Below, piece by piece: positions 19,178 to 33,000 of a stretch of DNA of 64,000 nucleotides. The DNA comes from Ascidia mentula (lineage: Eukaryota > Chordata > Ascidiacea > Phlebobranchia > Ascidiidae). Location: contig OX387201.1 of assembly GCA_947561715.1 (NCBI GenBank), forward strand, positions 19,916,001 through 19,980,000. The letters are read 5' to 3'. The stretch's first letter is position 1, and each line of letters starts with the position of its first letter. Below the pieces are notes generated by a model. The model did no database searches, was not told where the DNA came from, and saw nothing but the letters and a program-made list of their open reading frames with translations. The position numbers and the translations under genes were made by a program.

Positions 19178-21218
19178 ATGTTTGGCGATCTTGATGATGA
19201 CGTAGATCAAGTATGGAATGAGTGGATCGCAAAATACAGTACGTTTATTCCTGGTTTCAACCAAATTGCTTCAATAAGTTTCATTCTTATTTTACACCCA
19301 ATTAACATTTATAGTTATGTTGCAGTTATTTCGATGGTTTGCAGATAAACAATATTTAAACGAGGACGAACTTCGTGAAAGAAAAATTATTTGGGAAAGA
19401 AGTTTAGCTGAAGTGAAAGAACACAATGAAGATTTCAAGACTGGAAAGTTCACATACAGGATTTCACTGACACAGTTCAGCGATCGGGTAAAAAAACAAC
19501 ACATGTCCAAACAATGCAGTAATGTTTCATACAATAGTGGCTGATCCAGCTAGACTGCGATGCCTGGGCTGCGAAACCTGTTAACCTAATGACTTCCTAC
19601 TAAGTTTGAATAAACGTTTGTTTAAATACATTTCCACACAGAAAAACGATGAAATTCCATGGATGGACGATCGGAATGTGGCAGAATGTTACAGACCACC
19701 CTTGTTATTCGGAGCATCGAAACTGTGCGAAGAACCTCAAGAAACTGACCCAGATGTTGGCATTGAGGAACCCAACCCTGAAAGTTTTGACTGGAGGGAC
19801 AAGGGTTGTGTAACACCGGTGCAAGACCAAGGAACTGAGTTACCCGTTTGCTGGATATTCAGTGCAGTAAGCGTTCGTAACAAATGCCTAACTAGTATAA
19901 CTACTGTGATTTAAATATGCAGGTAGCAGCCGTTGAATCTCATCACAAGATAAACAATGGAGAATTGGTCAAACTTTCTGAACAACAATTAGTTGATTGT
20001 GACAAAAAGGGTGGAGGAACAGGAGATCTGGAATGGGCGTTTAATTACATTCGAAGGAATGGACTCGTTTTTGAGCATGAATATCCTTTTATTGGCAAGG
20101 TTTGTTCAACGAAAATCCATTTTTAATATTAAGCAATAATTGGATCTTCAGTGTGCTTTTTTCCTCATAACATACTTCCCATAGACGTCCATTACTAAAG
20201 TACCTTGTAGATTGCCAGAGTTATAACGCAACCACCACTAAAGTACTGGTTTTTGTAATTGAGAGTCTTGAAAAGAGATACGTTTAATTGTATCTTCCAG
20301 TACTGGTTTGGTTTGAGAAACCAAACATCAAAATCAGCAAAACTTATTAGGTTGAACCAATGTAATCGAAATTTACGAAAAGATCTTCGTAAATAAAAAG
20401 TTACATAACATACATCGTGATTTGGTGAAAATATGTGTACGACAATTTGAGCTGTTACATTGGACAGAGAACACGATGCAGAGATGGACCTTGTAGACGT
20501 ATCGGAATCAAAGGATTCAAGAAAATAAAAAGATGTGAAAAAGAACTTGAAAATGTGGTGGCGAAAGTTGGGCCGGTTGCTGTCAGTTTGGTTGTTTCAA
20601 ATAAATCCAAATTCCACGCTCACACCAACTATGAAGGTAACTTTTTGAAAACAACTTCTTATAATTTAACTGTAAATAAATTTGCCTCTTTGCGAGCAAA
20701 TATTAAATATCATAGCAGTGCAATGAACTTTCAGATATATTTTATGATCCTGATTGGGAAAAAGGTTTAAATCCAACGAACGAAAACGCGTTACGTCACA
20801 CAGTGTTGGTCGTTGGTTATGGAAAAGATCAGAGCAAACCACATGGCGAAGACAAGTACTGGATTATCAAGAACAGGTATACCATCATATTTTTGTGTAA
20901 ACGCCATAAGACAACATGTTATAAAACATTAGTTACCAATGTGGAACAAAACCAAACTACAACAAATCAGCAAAGTGTTTATCGTTTCAATCGTGTACAA
21001 TTATACCTTTAATAAGATATATCCTTGTTGGTAAAGTCTTTGAAAACTTCTTAAAAATACTTTAAAACTTCTCAAATTGAGAATATTTACTCAGTTGGGG
21101 AGTTGACGATGATTCGGGTTTCAAGAAAATTGCCAAAGATCGAGACAACAATTGTTCTGTTTCCGGACGAGCAATTTATCCTGTTGGCGTGGGTTGCTAC
21201 TCACCAGAGGAAAGCTAG
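19178..21218 (+). CDS. Papain-family (C1A) cysteine protease, cathepsin-like
   Basis: Seven exons: 19178-19238, 19315-19488, 19642-19866, 19923-20099, 20468-20636, 20735-20876, 21095-21218 (TAG). Exons 1-2 are an I29-type inhibitor prodomain (WNEWIAKY, then ERSLAEVKEHNEDF and TQFSDR). The mature region has SFDWRDKGCVTPVQDQG, then catalytic Cys in PVCWIFSA, LSEQQLVDCD, catalytic His in RHTVLVVGYG, and Asn in YWIIKNSWG, so the triad and the oxyanion Gln remain. The usual QGxCGSCWAF is replaced by QGTELPVCWIF, losing the first Cys of a conserved disulphide. The start exon shows no signal peptide, so an upstream exon may be missing. It lies just downstream of the Penelope-like element. Confidence 0.85.
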
Positions 21219-21311
21219 ACCACAGTTAAAAATTGTCAATGTGCCAAGAAGAATAAAAACGTAACAAGGACTCGCATATTTTGACTAAAATAATAAAATA
21301 GTTTTCGACCA

Positions 21312-24300
21312 GTCCGACCACACTTGAAAAGCCCGTGAGGTAACTACGTAGCAACCAGGATAACGTTGCCATGTAATTTTCTGGTGATTGTTTGTTGGTC
21401 GTCTCCATGGCGCCAGTTTTCCTGTGTAAAGTTTAACCCGGATTTCCAGTAACTGATTGTCTTCTGTTAAATGACATAATACTCTTTGCTTTATGTGTTA
21501 ACTATGTGTACTTGCATACTGAAAGTATATTTGTTAATGCGTGTGACTAAATCTTTGACTAACTTTTTATCAAAGTAGTTTTGATGAAGTAATAAAGATG
21601 TATTTAGTGTAATTCTCTGCATCGGGTTTTCAATTAAAGTCATGCTAGGGAAGAACATAAGAACTAACGTGCGACTTTATGTCAAATGTACTGAACAAAT
21701 AGGATTTCACAATTAAATGTTACTCAAGTTATATTAGATTTATGTATCGCAAAATTGGAGAACAAGTTAGAAAAAAAATGCAGCGGTTGAAGAATGCAAT
21801 GCATCACAACGCAATTAAAAATGTGGGTAAATTCAATATTATCAAGTGTCCATAAAACTAATATCAAAGGAACAAAAATCCATGTTTAATATTTACATCC
21901 CAGTAATAAATGCTTAACTGATCGGAACCGGGGGCACCCTGGGGTTGTGGATTATTGATTTAAGCGTGTGAGAAGTCACAAGGTTTGTGTTAAAAAACTT
22001 CAAATTTCAACATTCTGCCCCAGGCTTTAATGCAGATTCTTAATTTCTTTGCTGCATTCGGGCCACTTTGAAACGTAAATTCCAATGCGAAAAACATGTG
22101 GCCTTGTAATTATCATGCTTTTTGTCTTTGGTTTAAATTAATGCCGGATAATTGTCCATGCTTTAACAGTTTGATATTTCGACAATTTCTACGAAGGAAT
22201 GTGAACCGTTAAGTTATCATTATATACCTTAGTTGTTCAGCCACAATTTACACTTCCGTCAGGATGTTTATATTACTTGTGGTACAATCTATCCGCGGTG
22301 GAGTTAACATGGACGTGAGCCACAAGCAAAACGTTGCGCGTCATCTTCTCCACTGTGGTGAATGCAGATATCATAGAAAATTTAATACATGAGTTACAAC
22401 TCTGTGATGTTTGATCCCGAAATAAAAGTGAGAACATGCATACGATGAACAAACTCTCCTTTGTTTGTGATCAACGTTGTAATTATCTATATATAGCGTC
22501 CTGAAACCCGGTAGCAATAAACATTGCTGGGCTTGCACGCACGTTCAATTTCCGTACCGTGTTTACTGCGTGCCTTTGATTGCAGTATTATGATGTCATG
22601 CAGTACCTGGTACAAGATTAATCTCAGGTTGTTTGGTGGGAGACGAGATTAGAAGATGAAGTAAGCGCTTGGCGCTGCGTGTCGCGATTGCTAAAGTAGT
22701 GTTTGCCACAAAACTGGAAATTGACAATTGCACACGCGTCCTTGAAAACACCTATTTATAAAAGTCGGGATGGTTGAACCCAGAATAATAGTTGAATGTG
22801 CCTGATATTCTGAATGCAAACGAAGAACAGGAAACAATGCAAACGAATGTCGTTTTGCAAACACTTTTCAACCACCTGTCTGCAAAAAATAAGTAACTTT
22901 AATAATGACAAATTGATTGCAAAAATAACCATAACATAAGAGTCCAGTTTAATCTTACCCTCCTGGTATATTAAAATCTTAACTGATCGAAACCTGACCG
23001 CACCCAGGGGTTTAAATAACATTGAGTTAAGTGTGTGAGAAGTCGAGATTTTGTTTTAATAAAGTCGCCTGAAACATTCGATCGGAGCAAAATATTGTAA
23101 ACAAAATAAAATCAGAACCGAAATGTGAAACTTTCTGCCCCCAGGCTTCGGTGCACATATTGTTACGTCATTTTGTCTGACACGCGACTGCAATTTCGCT
23201 CTTTCTGCATTCGGGCAACTTTGAAACGTAAATTCCAATGCAAGCCGTTTGTGACGTTAAAAATCATTAAAGCCGGAGAATCTTTCTCGCTTAAAGGCTT
23301 AGTAACATTTCCTTTAAAATATTATCTTTTGTCAAGTCGTCATGTAAGGTATTGACCTGAATGTGGATTTGTTCTCTTATCAAAAATGACCTGTTTATAT
23401 TGCTTTTGTTGGTTCCACTGCAAGCGACGATTTAGAATAAAATTTCTCTTGCAAGTAAAACGTTTGCGCATCACCTCTGTTGCGATGTCTGCTCATATCA
23501 TAGAAAGCGTGAAACATTCAATATTCTGTGCATGGATGCGCGTTGAAATCACCTCATGTTTATTCACATATTTATGATGTCATGCGGTACCTGTCCGACC
23601 ACACTTGAAAAGCCCGTGAGGTAACTACGTAGCAACCAGGATAACGTTGCCATGTAATTTTCTGGTGATTGTTTGTTGGTCGTCTCCATGGCGCCAGTTT
23701 TCCTGTGTAAAGTTTAACCCGGATTTCCAGTAACTGATTGTCTTCTGTTAAATGACATAATACTCTTTGCTTTGTGTGTTAACTATGTGTACTTGCATAC
23801 TGAAAGTGTATTTCTTAATGCGTGTGACTAAATCTTTGACTAACTTTTTATCAAAGTAGTTTTGATGAAGTAATAAAGATGTATTTAGTGTAATTCTCTG
23901 CATCGGGTTTTCAATTAAAGTCATGCTAGGGAAGAACATAGGAAATCACGTGCGACTTTATGTCAAATGTACTGAACAAATAGGATTTCCCAATCAAATT
24001 CTACTCAAGTTATATTAGATTTATGTATCGCAAAATTGGAGAACAAATTAGAAATAAAAAATGCAGCGATTGAAGAGTGCAATTCATCATAACGCAATTA
24101 AAAATTTGGGTAAATTCAATATTATCAAGTGCCCATAAAACTAATATCAAAGGAACAAAAATCCATGTTTAATATTTACATCCCAGTAATAAATGCTTAA
24201 CTGATCGGAACCGGGGGCACCCTGGGGTTGTGGATTATTGATTTAAGCGTGTGAGAAGTCACAAGGTTTGTGTTAAAAAAAACTTCAAGTTTCAACATTC

Positions 24301-26150
24301 TGCCCCAGGCTTCAATGCAGATTCTTACGTCATTTTGTCTGACTCGCGCCTTGAAATTTGTTTGCTGCATTCGGGCAACTTTGAAACGTAAATTCCAATG
24401 CGAAAAACATGTGGCCTTGTAATTATCATGCTTTTTGTCTTTGGTTAAAATTAATGCCTTATGATTGTCCATGCTTTGGTTAATACCTTTGGTTCTTCAG
24501 CCACAATTCACGCTTCCGTCTGGAATTTGTATTATTTGTGGTACAATCTATTTAAGTCTAGGGTGCACAACTTGCCGCGGCACGGCCTCATGTGGTCGTG
24601 GATGCTAATTCATGCAGCCGTACACATGCGTGAAAGTACTTTTGTATTGACGCCATACATTGTTAAAACCGAATAAGAAAACAAAACTCACGGGTTTTCT
24701 CATAATTCTGAGTATACTCAGAATAAGAAAAATTGTTAACTTTATAACAATTTTAGGCATAGGTAAATGCGAAATTATCAGTATGGACTCACTGGCGGCC
24801 GTTGGTGAAATAAAGTTTGCGCAATGCGGCCGGCATTAACAAAAAGTTTGTGCGTCTCTGATCTAAGTGGATGTGAGCCACAAGCAAAACGTTGCGCGTC
24901 ATCTTCTCCACTGTGGTGAATGCAGATATCATAGAAAATTTAATACATGAATTACAACTCTGTGATGTTTGATACCGAAATAAAAGTGAGAACATGCATA
25001 CGATGAACAAACTCTCCTTTGTTTGTGATCAACGTTGTAATTATTTATATATAGCGTCCTGAAACCCGGTAGCAATAAACATTGCTGGGCTTTGCACGCA
25101 CGTTCAAATCTCCTTACCGTGTTTACTGGGTGTCTGTGATTGCAGTGTTATGATGTCATGCAGTACCTGGTACAAGATTAATCTCAGGTTGTTTGATGGG
25201 AGACGAGATTAGATGATGAAGTAAGCGCTTGGTGCTGCGTGTCGCGATTGCTAAAAGTAGCGTTTGCCACAAAAACTTGAAATTGACAATTTGCCAACGC
25301 TTCTTTGAAAACACCTATTTATAAAAGTCGGGATGGTTGAACCCAGAATAATAGTTGAATGTGTCTGATATTCTGAATGCAAACGAAGAACAGGAAATAA
25401 TGCAAACGAATGTCGTTTTGCGAACACTTTTCAACCACATGTCTGTAAAAAATGTGTACCTTTATTAATGACAAATTGATTGTAAAAATAACCTTGATAT
25501 AAAGAGTTATGTTTAATCTTACCCTCCTGGTATTAAATTCTTAACTGATCGAAACCTGACCGCACCCAGGGGTTTAAGTAACATTGAGTTAAATCTGTGA
25601 GAGGTCGAGAATTTTGTTTTAATAAAGTCGCCTGAAACGTTCGATCGGAGCAAAATATTGTAAATAAAATAAAATCAGAACCGAAATGTGAAACTTTCTG
25701 CCCCCAGGCTTCAGTGCACATATTGTTACGTCATTTTTCTGACACACGACGGCAATTTTGGTCTTTCTGCATTCGGGCAACTTTGAAACGTAAATTCCAA
25801 TGTAAATCGATGGTGACGTTGAAAAATATTAAAGCCAGAGAATCGTTCCTGCCTCAAAGACTTGACATTTACTATAAAATATTATCATCTGTCAAGTCGT
25901 CATATAAGGTATTGACCTGAATGTGGAGTTGTTCTCTCATTAAAATATTTACCTGTTTCTATTACTTTTGTTGGTTGTGCCGCAAGCGACGATTTAGAAT
26001 AAAATTTCTCTTGCAAGTAAAACGTTTGCGTATCACCTCTGTTGCGATGTCTGCTCATATCATAGAAAGCATGAAACATTAAATATTCTGTGCATAGATG
26101 CGCGTTGAAATCACCTCATGTTTATTCACATATTCATGATGTCATGCAGT
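21312..26150. repeat. Non-coding tandem duplication, two units of about 2.3-2.6 kb
   Basis: The block starting GTCCGACCACACTTGAAAAG at 21312 restarts at 23593. Each unit has an A part (21312-22590, 23593-25150) and a B part (22590-23592, 25150-26150), both ending in ATGATGTCATGC. A weaker internal repeat (CATTCGGGCAACTTTGAAAC) occurs in A and B of both units, so the duplication is nested. Unit 2 carries about 270 extra bp at 24560-24870. No exon or conserved frame seen. Confidence 0.85.
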
Positions 26151-27036
26151 ACCTGGTACAAGATTAGTGTTAGGCGGTGCGTGTCGCGATTGCTAAAAGT
26201 AGCAACAACTTCACCTCATGTGGTTGGGAAGTTACCTGCTGCGTGTTTAGTGGTAATGCAGTTTTTCTATAAAGCCGGGAGTCTTGCAGCTGTTTGTCCG
26301 CATTCAGTTGCCTGGGACAGGAAGGTGTCGAGGGACAGGTAAAGAAAAGTGTTAAGAAATAATACGAGATCTAACTAACTTGGATGCAAATTACTTGGGT
26401 CGCATTACAAGAAATTGTCGATTAACATTGGTAGCTCACATTGTAATCCTTGTCCTCAGTTTCGCCACATTTAACGTTTCTCTGTGAAGTAAGTACGTAT
26501 CCTCGACAACACAAAGCGTGTACGTCTAAAGAACAACAGGTTACCTTACAATAAAGATAATGCAAGTCAGGGAAAATAAATGACTGCAGGAATCAGCCTG
26601 TGCAGGTCGCGGTGATCGGTGGACTCCTTTTGGAGGCTCAGGAATATAATAGAGATAATGCAAGTTCACAATTGTTTGGTCGAATACAAAACAAAGACGT
26701 GAGCAGAAGAATGTGATAAAAATAATGTAGTGTTGATATTAGTCACAAGAGTAAGTTTTGTAGCTGTTTCAAAACAGGTTTGTACGCATGTAGTTCGATG
26801 GAACGGTTAATCAAACGTTTCTTCTCAAAAAAGGTCATGCTTTATCATTGAATCCATATTTTCACATGATTGTTTATATCGTTGTCATAGCAACGAAAGC
26901 GTGGGAGTGGCGCACCTAGTGGCATTAATTGCTAGTTGATTGTTACGATGTTTTACAATCGGTTTACATTCTTTGTAACTTCATGTGTAGAATTTATTGC
27001 AACAAGTTGATTTTTAAGATTCTCCCTTGATTTGAA
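26150..27036. other. Upstream region of the CUB-ZP gene
   Basis: No reading frame with splice signals and no clear repeat. It precedes the signal-peptide exon at 27037 and so may hold its promoter; I see no strong TATA box close to that start. Confidence 0.3.
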
Positions 27037-30000
27037 ATGGAATTTATTTTCTTCTCATGTTTGTTCCTGCAAGTTGCTGCAGGTATTTATATAAAGACAT
27101 TATGTTAAAATCGTTATATGTTATTCACGAATATATTACACGTCGTACTTGTGTAGGTGGAGGTTCGTCAACTTGCCGACCATCAGCGTATAGTGGACAC
27201 AGTACTGGTTTCCGCATCTCACAATCTTGTTCAAGTTATGGGAAAGTTTTATCCACTGGAAATAATGGGGGAATTGCTGCAATACATTTGTGCTTCAGAA
27301 CACTCGGCAACAACATTTGTTCGGTAAAAATACTCGCTCTGTAGTTCTACTAAACCAACCTTAACTTTAAGTTGTGGGAGATCTTGTGCTTACGTGAACC
27401 AAACTTATCACATTAAGTTGATAAATATTCTGTTCGCTACTGAAAGATATAAAAATAGTCAGCGTGACGAGAAACACTTTTGTTATTTTTGCGGATCGAA
27501 TATTCTACTTTAACATTTGTGCCTGTTTTCAGTTTTCTAAAAGATTTATTCAGGAATCCGTGGTTTTAATATTTTCTTGCATTGATGTCAAAACGACCTG
27601 AAAGCCAACCATGGAACCAACTCATTCATGCGGAACAACTTACGTCACATACTTTCGAAAAAAACTTAAATAATTCTTTATTGTAAATTCACTTTTAATT
27701 AATATTTGTTAACAACAAGTCAACCTCCAACTAATGAGGTAATCTGAAAACCTATTCCAAAACAACTGCTTGAAGAGGTGCCAATCGTTTGATAGTCAAC
27801 AAAACGAACGTAAACCAAACCATGCGTGTAATGCATTGAGATACAAAATGACATTTTTGTCAGAGAGATATAATACTGGTACAGGGAAATCCCCATTTTC
27901 TTGCTAATTTATTATATATTATATTATGTTATAATTTTAATGTAGGTTTACGAAGGAAGCAACACAAACGGTGCCTTGTTAGGAACGTTTACTGGTGATG
28001 GAAGCACAACAGGAATTGTGAAATCAGATACCGGTTCCATGTATTTGAGTTGTCCCACGTTGCGAGGTTCTCCTAATCCCTACTTTGTATTCATAAAAGG
28101 TAAGAAACCAAAACAAACCAGACAATCTAAGAAACAAGCAGGAAATGTATTTGAATATCACAAATCGATTAAACTTAAGATGCAACCGCATTCATTAATT
28201 ATTAAATGTTTAACATCGGTTTTGTCGACGAATATTAAACACCGTTAAACAGTCACGCTTCACTAAACCTTTACATTTTTAAAATAGTAAAAATTTCCCC
28301 AGTGAAGAAGATATTTGTATTTTTTCTGAATTTCGGAAAGAATCGTTTTGTGAATCACTGAAAGACTTCAACAGTTTTTGGAGTTTAAAAAAACTTTGTC
28401 CTGATAAAGTTCGATTGCATAACGACCGAAATGTCGACCAAGCAAATAATTATTTGCCATAAGAACTTATGAGGTTTTGCAACTATATGCCTAAGATTTA
28501 AACGTTTGAAAACAATTGAACCCTTTAAGATTTAAACGCTTTATATATTTTTTGTGAAAACTAAAGTTCGAACTAGTTTGATTTGAAAATAATTCTAAAA
28601 CTGGTAAAAAAAATCGCTTTGAAGAAAGTTCGATTGAAACTTAAACTCTGTAAATACGCGTTATGAGACTTCGATGGATTCAGATAATGTCAAGATTGCA
28701 ATAAATCTAACGTCCTTGACATACAGTGTACACAAAAACATTCAAAAAAAAATTAGTTTTGTAACCGAGCTGGTGGAAAAACATCTGCGAAACAAATATC
28801 CACACAAAATGTGTTAAAATGATAAATATTTGGTTAAATTGGAATCTGAGCTGAACTGCATTGAAACCACTTTCATCTAAAGTCCGGGCTAAATTCAACG
28901 CTTTTGCTGAGCAGTAATCACTCTCCTGTCTGAACGTGTAGAGTGGATTAAGCTACACTTATGCGGCTGCTCACAACGCGTCAGACTAGCTTCACATATG
29001 AGAAGGTGACCACCACCGTATAGCGCAGCACAAACATGTATATTTTTTTACTACACCGGGAATCGAACCCAGGATATCCAAAGCACCACGATCAGATTTA
29101 AACATACTTTCGTATTTGTGAATACAATTTTTAACGAAGGTAACAACAATTGTTTGATTCAGTTTCCAATACGTCACCAACTTATTTGCCAGCATTAGTC
29201 TTTTTCCGTCGAATATTAAAGATTCGGTCAAATACTGAAACAATAAAAACGTTTAATGCAACATAAATTAAGTAAAATACTATATTTTTTAGAGTGATTC
29301 CCAACAGGAATTGCCGCGGTATACAATTGATTGAAGTTTATACGATGCTGTGCAGTGATATTATAACAAAAATTGTCAACTTATAGTCGTAATGAAAAAA
29401 GTGGACTTGCTCTGATTCCGCCAACTTTCAGTTTAATTTTATTTCTACAATCTCATGCAAGGACGTAAAATACGAAATGTTTTTTAGTTAACGAACAATC
29501 TTGTGATTCGGAGTTGAACGTGGACGATCTTCCAACAACTCTTGTTCTTCCAACTTCGAGCGATGGAAACTTGTTACAATACCTAGCTTGTAATTATACT
29601 GTGAAAAGCCCAGTGCGATGTAATTTCACAATATCTGCTTCAGCTTCTTCTCGGTTCGGTAATACTGGAGACTATAGGGACGGTCTGTACGTAAGTTAAT
29701 AGGATCGGATTTTTTTAAAAATGAAAGTAGGTTAATTTGATCTCCTGTACCTTGCTGTTGAATAGATTTTATCTGATGATCCTTCACATCCTGGGGTAAT
29801 TATTGGCGGGGATCAAATAATAAAACTTCAAGCCCGAAGAATTAATATTCAAATATTCGTTTATTACTCTGGCACTCCTCATCCTTCAATCAACATCAGC
29901 TCAGGTTTGTATTAAACCAAGTTCGAGAATAATGTGAAGCGGAAGTAATGAAGTGGATTGAACAAGTTGAGCAACCGATCATATAAAGTGACTTAAGCAC

Positions 30001-33000
30001 AAACCGATTACATAATTCACAAATGCGGACACTGTGTAGTGCACAATGCTTAGTGTGTGTGGACGACATAGTTATTATGTGTCTGACTCATGAAAGATTG
30101 AAACCAAATATTTTCCACATAAGTTTTCACGGGGACAGTTGTGTGTCACCATAAACATTTCCACTAAATAACTTTGCCTCCGATATTACGCACTTCTTGT
30201 GTTTGCAAGCTGTTACTTTGGTTTTCGATGCAAAGCTAACTGTGTGACGGTCAGCTGCTTTCATTTTAAAACTTCAAGTAATTAATGTAAACATAATAGT
30301 CAGAAAGAATAAAAAAAAAATCTATTGCGACAAAATAAGGTATATTGACCCAGGAATAGTTTTGATCTAAAATCAGCGCAGTTTAAAACAGGAAAGGTGA
30401 AACTAGAATATTATTTATTTTCAGATTGCAAGATGTATCACGAAATGGAATGCAACACCAATTCTATCAAGTTGAAGTAAGACTTAAAATTTCTAGAAAT
30501 TGCTAGAGAATTAAATAGTTTTTTCATGAATTGTTACTTTGGATTTATCCAAACTAAACCAAAAAAATAGAAAAACAAATATACAAAATTTAAAAATATT
30601 ATTGATGTTGTAGACATTTATTGATCAACTTCTATTATCATTTGATCTGTTAAATTAGAACGACAACTTTTAACTTTGTTTTAATTATAAGTTTTGTTGC
30701 TTAAATGAAATTTGTTTTGATAAAACTTCAGTTAACCTAAAAAAAAATCAAAATGAAATTGTGATCACAGTTATTGTAAGTAATCACAATCTCATTTTGA
30801 TGTCGATCTTTTCTTACTGATTTAAACGAAATATTACACGTCTATTATTTGCTTCTATTGTTTTTTCATAGTTCAAAAAGTTAGCGACACATTTTACAAC
30901 ATCAACTTCACCAATCTTTTGGTTATTTAAACAACTTTTATTCCAGTGTCAGTTCTTATGGGTTAAGTAAATTGGAAGCAAGCGGAAAAGATATTTTGTA
31001 TATTTCGAATCGTACAATGACAAGTCTTGATTCTCTCCCTGGAAGTTGTAAAGTTGCAGCGAAAAATCCTGTTTTCCAATTTGAACTGGATGCGTGTCCT
31101 TCAACTCTGGAGGTAATTGTGTTCAGTGAAGAAATATTGTCCGATGTACATCTGAATTTATTGAATCTTGCAGTAAATAATCTGGTCAGCAATACTGTTA
31201 ATAATAATATGGTTATTATATAGAAAAGTGGGGTAGTTCAGTAGCAGAAAAAACTACTGTGACCCCCTTAGGGCAACCGAGTTGTACAACTGCGTCTCGG
31301 TCCTCGCACTCAAAGGGGCCGACACATTTTCTTCGAACATGGGCAGTACCAAACCATAACCAACAACCTAGACCCTAGCACAGCAACAGTTGAAACACAT
31401 TGATTGTCAAGCGCTAGTCGCTCTGCTTATGTAGTCAGCGATTGCCAACGTGTTGATACCGTATGGAATTGTTACGCAACTTGAAGTTGCTTACCGATTT
31501 AGTCAATCAAGTCTGTTACTTATATAGCTTGATTACCTGTGCCCTAGATAGGTTGTTTTATGTTTAGGTGGACTTTGTTGTCCGAAAAGTAGTTATGTTT
31601 ATTTTGGCTTTATTTATAATTTATGTTATATATATGGCTTTATGGTCTAAATGACGTGGTTCATGACACAACTGTAATGTCGCTACCTATAAAGGCTAGC
31701 ATTTCTTCACCAGCTACCGGCTCAACAAGTTTTTCCTGCTAAATTGTTCGATTAGGTCGTGGCCTAAACCGGGAATTAGATCATTTCTTCGATGCCGCTT
31801 TGTTTGAGATTACAACTTGGTCATGCGTTGAACGCGTGATTACAATGAGTTTGGTTTTAACTTCTGCCTATAAATTAGTCATGATTTTTTAGCCTTTTTT
31901 CTTTGTAAACATGTGTTGTGCAGCGACACCACTGACGCAACCTGAATCAATAGATAAGTCTCGTGTAGGAGGTGACTTCCATTATGTTCACTAACTTTGC
32001 ACCTTAATGACGTCATCGTCGTTATAGTTGTTGACCTATTTTCAAAGCGGTAATACTTGACTTCACTCATAACTTAAAGACGTCACTCACGTTGTGAATA
32101 GTTTAACTGATGATTTGTGTAATTTGTGAGTGCACGTATAATGAGTTGCGATTTTCTTGATATTTTCTCTGAATTACTTTCGTAGAAAACTTAAATCAAC
32201 CTAAGTTTTGTAAACGAACTTAGCAATTAGGCATATTAATCTTGACTGAGATAAAGTACGCCATAAACCTTCAAAAATCATGTAACAAGAGCATAGTCTT
32301 CATTATTAATTATTCAAACAAAAATATACTTTACATGTTTTTGAAAGAAATCCCAAAGCAACGTAAGCATCATGTACCAAGTTCGCAATTACAAATTTAC
32401 TACTCAAGTTGTGAGACGGACAACTTACAATCCACTCTGGGAAATATCGTGCTTTATTCCAGGAATGTTAAACAGAGATATCAAAACTGCTTCTGGAGCA
32501 ATATCAACTAAACTGTACGCATTGTAATATATTTACTTTTTTAGTTTGGTGAAATTCATGCTTTTGTTGAAACTTAACAGGAAAGAAAGTTATCTGACTT
32601 CACATCGTAGTGTCGGGAATATTACGATCAGATTTGAGTTGTTTAGTGACGAGCAAATGAAAAATCCACTCAGATCAAATTCAATCGTCCAAGTTCCAAA
32701 CTTCGTTTACGCTAAGGTTGATTCGGCCAGTGGAAGTGGAAAGTTTCACACATCTCTAAGGGTATGTTTGTTCAATAATAATTTGAAACAAATATGTCTC
32801 AGTATTCTGTGCATGATTAAGGCTCTGCTGGTCATCAGTTAAGTCGTAGAAGTGTGGCCTAAAATACACATATATGCGTTCACACATGGCATAATGTTAT
32901 GCTAAATAAATAAATTCATTAATGAATTTCTCGAAGTCAAGTTTGTGAATAAATTAACTTTTAATAGAAAAACTTTGTTGACCATTCTACTCCTTTATAA

